Shown piece after piece: positions 6,990 through 9,510 of a stretch of DNA of 9,510 bases. Below the pieces are notes generated by a model, which searched no databases, had not been told where the DNA came from, and worked only from the letters and a program-made list of their open reading frames with translations. Where the stretch lies: the NCBI GenBank assembly GCA_023438115.1, contig JAEZEB010000141.1, positions 1 to 9,510 on the forward strand. Direction: 5' to 3'. Both the position numbers and the translations under genes were made by a program. Positions within the stretch are counted from its first letter, which is position 1, and each line of letters opens with the position of its first letter. Source of the DNA: Pseudomonadota bacterium. GTDB taxonomy: Bacteria; Pseudomonadota; Gammaproteobacteria; Burkholderiales; Burkholderiaceae_C.

Positions 6990-7047
6990 TTGTCATTGCG
7001 GGCTTGACCCGCAATCCATGGATCCCGGGTCGAGCCCGGGATGACAA
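6990..7047. repeat. 58-bp palindromic intergenic repeat containing two perfect hairpins
   Basis: The whole element is a near-perfect palindrome centred on CCATGG (7016-7021), with ends TTGTCAT and ATGACAA. Each half is itself a perfect hairpin with an 8-bp stem and 5-nt loop: ATTGCGGG-CTTGA-CCCGCAAT (6995-7015) and ATCCCGGG-TCGAG-CCCGGGAT (7022-7042). This design and the sequence 'GTCATTGCGGGCTTGACCCG' match a dispersed repeat I recognise from many proteobacterial genomes, probably a non-autonomous mobile or REP-like element. Here it follows the metY stop by 14 nt and could also stop or stabilise that transcript. Confidence 0.85.
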
Positions 7048-7085
7048 GGCCGGCCCCGGGATGACAAGGGGGCCGGGATGACAAG
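7036..7085 (+). repeat. Three tandem copies of the palindrome's right end
   Basis: CCGGGATGACAAG occurs at 7036-7048 (the true right end of the palindrome), 7056-7068 and 7073-7085, with starts 20 and 17 nt apart and G/C-rich spacers. Only the right arm is duplicated; no matching left arms accompany the extra copies. The last copy ends 4 nt before the AAGGAG of the next gene, so they fill its leader. Confidence 0.8.
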
Positions 7086-7100
7086 ACCCAAGGAGACACC

Positions 7101-7907
7101 ATGGAACTGACCGTCAACGGCGCCAAGACCTATTGCTATACCGGCGGCCGGCCCTTCGAAAAGGACAAGCCCACCGTGGTCTTCCTCCACGGCGTGCTGA
7201 ACGACCACAGCGTCTGGATCCTGCAGACGCGCGCCTTCGCGCACCACGGCTGGAACGTGCTCGCGCCCGACCTGCCCGGGCATTGCAGGAGCGAAGGCGA
7301 GCCGCCGCGCACCGTCGAGGAAGCGGCCGATTTCGTGCTGGCCCTGCTGGACGCCGCCGGCGTGCAGAAGGCCGCGCTGGTGGGCCACAGCTTCGGCGCG
7401 CTCATCGCGCTCGAGACGACGGCCCGCGCGCCGCAGCGCGTGAGCCATCTCGCGCTGGTGGGCGTCGCCTACCCGATGAAGGTCTCCCCCGCGCTGCTGG
7501 AGAACGCACAGCACCAGCCGCAGAAGGCGATCGAAATGGTGAACGTCTATTCGCACTCGCTGCTGGCGCCGCCGCCTTCCGCGCTCGGTCCGGGCAGCTG
7601 GCTGTACGGCGCCTCGCGCGCGCTGATGCGCCGCGTGCTGGCCAGCAACACCAAGGTGAACGTGTTCCACCGCGGCTTCGTCGCCTGCGACAGCTATGCC
7701 GGCGGCGAAGCGGCCATCGAGAAGGTGAAGTGCCCGGTGCTGTTCCTGCTGGGACGCGCCGACGCCATGACGCCGGTGAAGGCCGCCGCGAGCCTGCAGC
7801 GCAAGGCGGCGGACGGCCGCACGGTGGTGGTCGAAGGCGGCCACAGCATGATGACCGAGGCACCCGACGCCGTGCTGGCCGCGCTGCGCGACTTCCTGGA
7901 GCGCTGA
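7101..7907 (+). CDS. Alpha/beta-fold hydrolase
   Basis: A 268-residue cytoplasmic hydrolase with the complete catalytic triad. FLHGVLNDHSVW (28-39) supplies the oxyanion-hole region, GHSFGA (95-100) is the nucleophile elbow with Ser97, GRADAMTP (218-225) carries the probable acid Asp221, and GGHSMM (246-251) carries His248. 'LAPDLPGHCRSEG' (54-66) is the usual strand-4 region. A variable cap lies about 121-205. No signal peptide is seen. AAGGAG (7090-7095) 5 nt upstream fixes the start. Only 2 nt separate its stop from the P450 gene, so the two proteins are made together and probably act on the same or successive compounds. An esterase, lactonase or C-C hydrolase role is possible; the substrate cannot be read from the sequence. 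Confidence 0.92.
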   Translation: MELTVNGAKTYCYTGGRPFEKDKPTVVFLHGVLNDHSVWILQTRAFAHHGWNVLAPDLPGHCRSEGEPPRTVEEAADFVLALLDAAGVQKAALVGHSFGALIALETTARAPQRVSHLALVGVAYPMKVSPALLENAQHQPQKAIEMVNVYSHSLLAPPPSALGPGSWLYGASRALMRRVLASNTKVNVFHRGFVACDSYAGGEAAIEKVKCPVLFLLGRADAMTPVKAAASLQRKAADGRTVVVEGGHSMMTEAPDAVLAALRDFLER

Positions 7908-7909
7908 GC

Positions 7910-9184
7910 ATGCAGCTCACGCCGCCGATGTCGCCGGAGCGCGCGCGCGAGATCGCCGGGGCGTTCGACCTGCGTTCACTCCCCGCCGATTTCTACGGCA
8001 ACCCCTTCCCGGTCTACGCGGCGCTGCGCGAGACCGAGCCGGTGCGCCGCATGCCCGACGGCTCCTGGTTCCTCACGCGCCATGCCGACCTGATGGCGGT
8101 GTACCGCGACGCGCACGGCTTCAGCTCCGACAAGAAAGTGGAGTTCACGCCCAAGTACGGCGCGGGCTCGCCGCTGCTGGAGCACCACACGACCAGCCTG
8201 GTGTTCAACGACCCGCCGCTGCACACGCGCGTGCGCAAGCTGATCATGGGCGCCCTCACGCGCCGCGCCATCGCCGACATGGAGCCGGGGCTGATCCTTC
8301 TGGTGGAGACCCTGCTCGATCGCATCGGGGAGCGCGGCGGCGGCGACCTGATCGAGGACTTCGCCTCCGCGATCCCGGTGGAGATCATCGGCAACCTGCT
8401 GGCCGTGCCGCGCGACGAGCGCGGGCCGCTGCGCGGCTGGTCGCTGGCCATCCTGGGCGCGCTGGAACCGAAGCTCACGCGCGAGCAGGAGGAGCTGGGC
8501 AACCGCAGCGTGCGGGAATTCCTCGATTACCTGAAGGTGCTGGTGGCAGACCGCCGCCAGCATCCCGGCGATCCGGAGCACGACGTGCTCACGCGCCTGG
8601 TGCAGGGCGAGGAAGCGGGCGAGCGGTTGTCCGAGACCGAGCTGCTGCAGAACTGCATCTTCATCCTCAACGCCGGCCACGAGACCACCACCAACCTGAT
8701 CGGCAATGCGCTGGTGGCGCTACAGGAATGGCCGCGGGAAAAGGAAAGGCTGCTGCGCGCGATCGGCACGCAGCCGGACTGGGATGCGCTCGAGCCCGCG
8801 ATGACGCTGGCCGTCGACGAGTTCCTGCGCTTCGAGTCGTCCAACCAGCTGGGCAACCGGCGCGCGCTGCGCGCCTGCGAGGTGGGCGGTGTCGCGCTGC
8901 CCGAGGGCGCGCTGGTGACGCTGTGCATAGGCGCGGCGAACCGGGATCCGGCGCAGTTCGCGCAGCCGGACGTCCTGGACCTGGGGCGCGAGAACAACCG
9001 CCATCTCGCTTTCGGGTTCGGCATTCATCAGTGCGCAGGCCTGAGCCTCGCGCGGCTGGAAGGCCGCGTGGCGATCGGGCGTTTCCTCGCGCGCTTTCCG
9101 CGCTACCGGCTCACCGAGCCGCCCACGCGCGGCGGGCGGGCGCGGTTCCGTGGCTTCTTGCGGGCGCCGTTCGCGCTGGAGTGA
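7910..9184 (+). CDS. Cytochrome P450, bacterial soluble type
   Basis: A 424-residue soluble monooxygenase without a membrane anchor, of usual length for class I bacterial P450s. Landmarks in order: NPFPVYAALRETEPV (31-45) at the start of the fold; HTRVRK (105-110) in the C helix, contacting haem; AGHETT (255-260) in the I helix, with Glu258/Thr259 for oxygen activation; EFLR (304-307), the ExxR motif of the K helix; and HLAFGFGIHQCAG (365-377), the haem loop with ligand Cys375. All catalytic elements are intact. It needs a ferredoxin and reductase, and none is encoded here, so it must use partners from elsewhere. GGAG at 7898-7901, inside the end of the hydrolase gene, serves as ribosome site. 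The CYP family and substrate are not recognisable; hydroxylation of a fatty-acid, terpenoid or xenobiotic substrate is guesswork. Confidence 0.95.
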   Translation: MQLTPPMSPERAREIAGAFDLRSLPADFYGNPFPVYAALRETEPVRRMPDGSWFLTRHADLMAVYRDAHGFSSDKKVEFTPKYGAGSPLLEHHTTSLVFNDPPLHTRVRKLIMGALTRRAIADMEPGLILLVETLLDRIGERGGGDLIEDFASAIPVEIIGNLLAVPRDERGPLRGWSLAILGALEPKLTREQEELGNRSVREFLDYLKVLVADRRQHPGDPEHDVLTRLVQGEEAGERLSETELLQNCIFILNAGHETTTNLIGNALVALQEWPREKERLLRAIGTQPDWDALEPAMTLAVDEFLRFESSNQLGNRRALRACEVGGVALPEGALVTLCIGAANRDPAQFAQPDVLDLGRENNRHLAFGFGIHQCAGLSLARLEGRVAIGRFLARFPRYRLTEPPTRGGRARFRGFLRAPFALE

Positions 9185-9217
9185 GGGTTCGCGGCCGCGG
9201 CTGTCGAGGCGGCGGAA

Positions 9218-9510
9218 CGTCGGGGTTCGGCTTCGCGCTCACCGCCGACCTACGGGCTTGGCCGCGCACGGAGGGGCCTGGCTTTGCGCTGATGGCGGCC
9301 TTCGGTTGTCCACGCGCCGCGTCGGGGTTCGGCTTCGCGCTCACCGCCGACCTACGAGCTTGGCCGCGCACGGAGGGGCCTGGCTTTGCGCTGATGGCGG
9401 CCTTCGGTTGTCCACGCGCCGCGTCGGGGTTCGGCTTCGCGCTCACCGCCGACCTACGGGCTGGGCCGCGCACGGAGGGGCCTGGCTTTGCGCTGATGGC
9501 GGCCTTCGGT
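9218..9510. repeat. Tandem array of 102-bp units (nearly three copies, cut by window end)
   Basis: Units start at 9218, 9320 and 9422, an exact 102-bp period; the third copy is cut after 89 bp. Copies differ by only two substitutions: A at 9357 in copy 2 where the others have G, and G at 9463 in copy 3 where the others have T. Each unit is two related 51-bp halves, both containing GGCTT(C/T)GCGCT. The array starts 34 nt after the P450 stop; the 33 nt between (9185-9217) show nothing. One minus frame and one plus frame stay open through all copies because the period is a multiple of three. The left half ('GGCTTCGCGCTCACCGCCGA') resembles dispersed intergenic repeats of Comamonadaceae, so a non-coding repeat is most likely. 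Confidence 0.9.

Noticed and set aside
5587..7047. Minus-strand open frame antisense to metY, joined in frame with the CBS gene.
   Set aside because: The CBS gene has its own good ribosome site and start at 5586; the upstream extension is the antisense of metY.
7133..7909. Open frame in phase with the P450, overlapping the hydrolase.
   Set aside because: The P450 homology starts at the ATG at 7910; upstream residues are an out-of-frame reading of the hydrolase gene.
9218..9510. CRISPR array reading of the tandem repeat.
   Set aside because: The whole 102-bp unit is conserved with no unique spacers, and unit length is far beyond CRISPR repeats.

Overview
The DNA is very GC-rich, third codon positions are dominated by G and C, and spurious open frames run on both strands. 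Gene content and protein style (chorismate synthase followed closely by a likely transporter start; a two-CBS-domain protein divergent from an O-acetylhomoserine sulfhydrylase) suggest a betaproteobacterium of the Burkholderiales, probably Comamonadaceae (Ramlibacter/Variovorax-like). The taxonomic placement is inference from family resemblance; no rRNA is present to confirm it.

Layout from left to right: (1) the first codons of a gene on the minus strand (1-62), probably an MFS transporter, lying 5 nt downstream of aroC (68-1168, minus), which makes chorismate, the last common precursor of the aromatic amino acids. (2) A 231-bp AT-richer intergenic region with inverted repeats, separating aroC from a divergent, large type Va autotransporter (1400-5080, plus). 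The autotransporter has a signal peptide, eleven ~20-residue beta-helix repeats, about four ~68-residue passenger repeats and a C-terminal beta-barrel ending in Trp. (3) A short convergent gap, then a small CBS-pair protein (5122-5586, minus). (4) A 93-bp divergent promoter region, then metY (5680-6975, plus), which makes homocysteine from O-acetylhomoserine and sulfide. (5) A 125-bp intergenic region filled with a palindromic dispersed-type repeat (two perfect hairpins in a 58-bp near-palindrome) plus two extra copies of its right arm. (6) An alpha/beta hydrolase (7101-7907) and a cytochrome P450 (7910-9184) separated by 2 bp, clearly a two-gene operon of unknown substrate. (7) A tandem array with an exact 102-bp period (9218 to the window end), each unit built from two related 51-bp halves.

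The core genes are ordinary biosynthetic ones. The accessory material is the autotransporter, the hydrolase-P450 pair and the two repeat systems. I see no phage, IS element, CRISPR array, tRNA or rRNA. I found no convincing unprecedented multi-gene system; the best leads are the nested tandem array, the palindromic repeat, the uncharacterised hydrolase-P450 operon and the two-tier autotransporter passenger.
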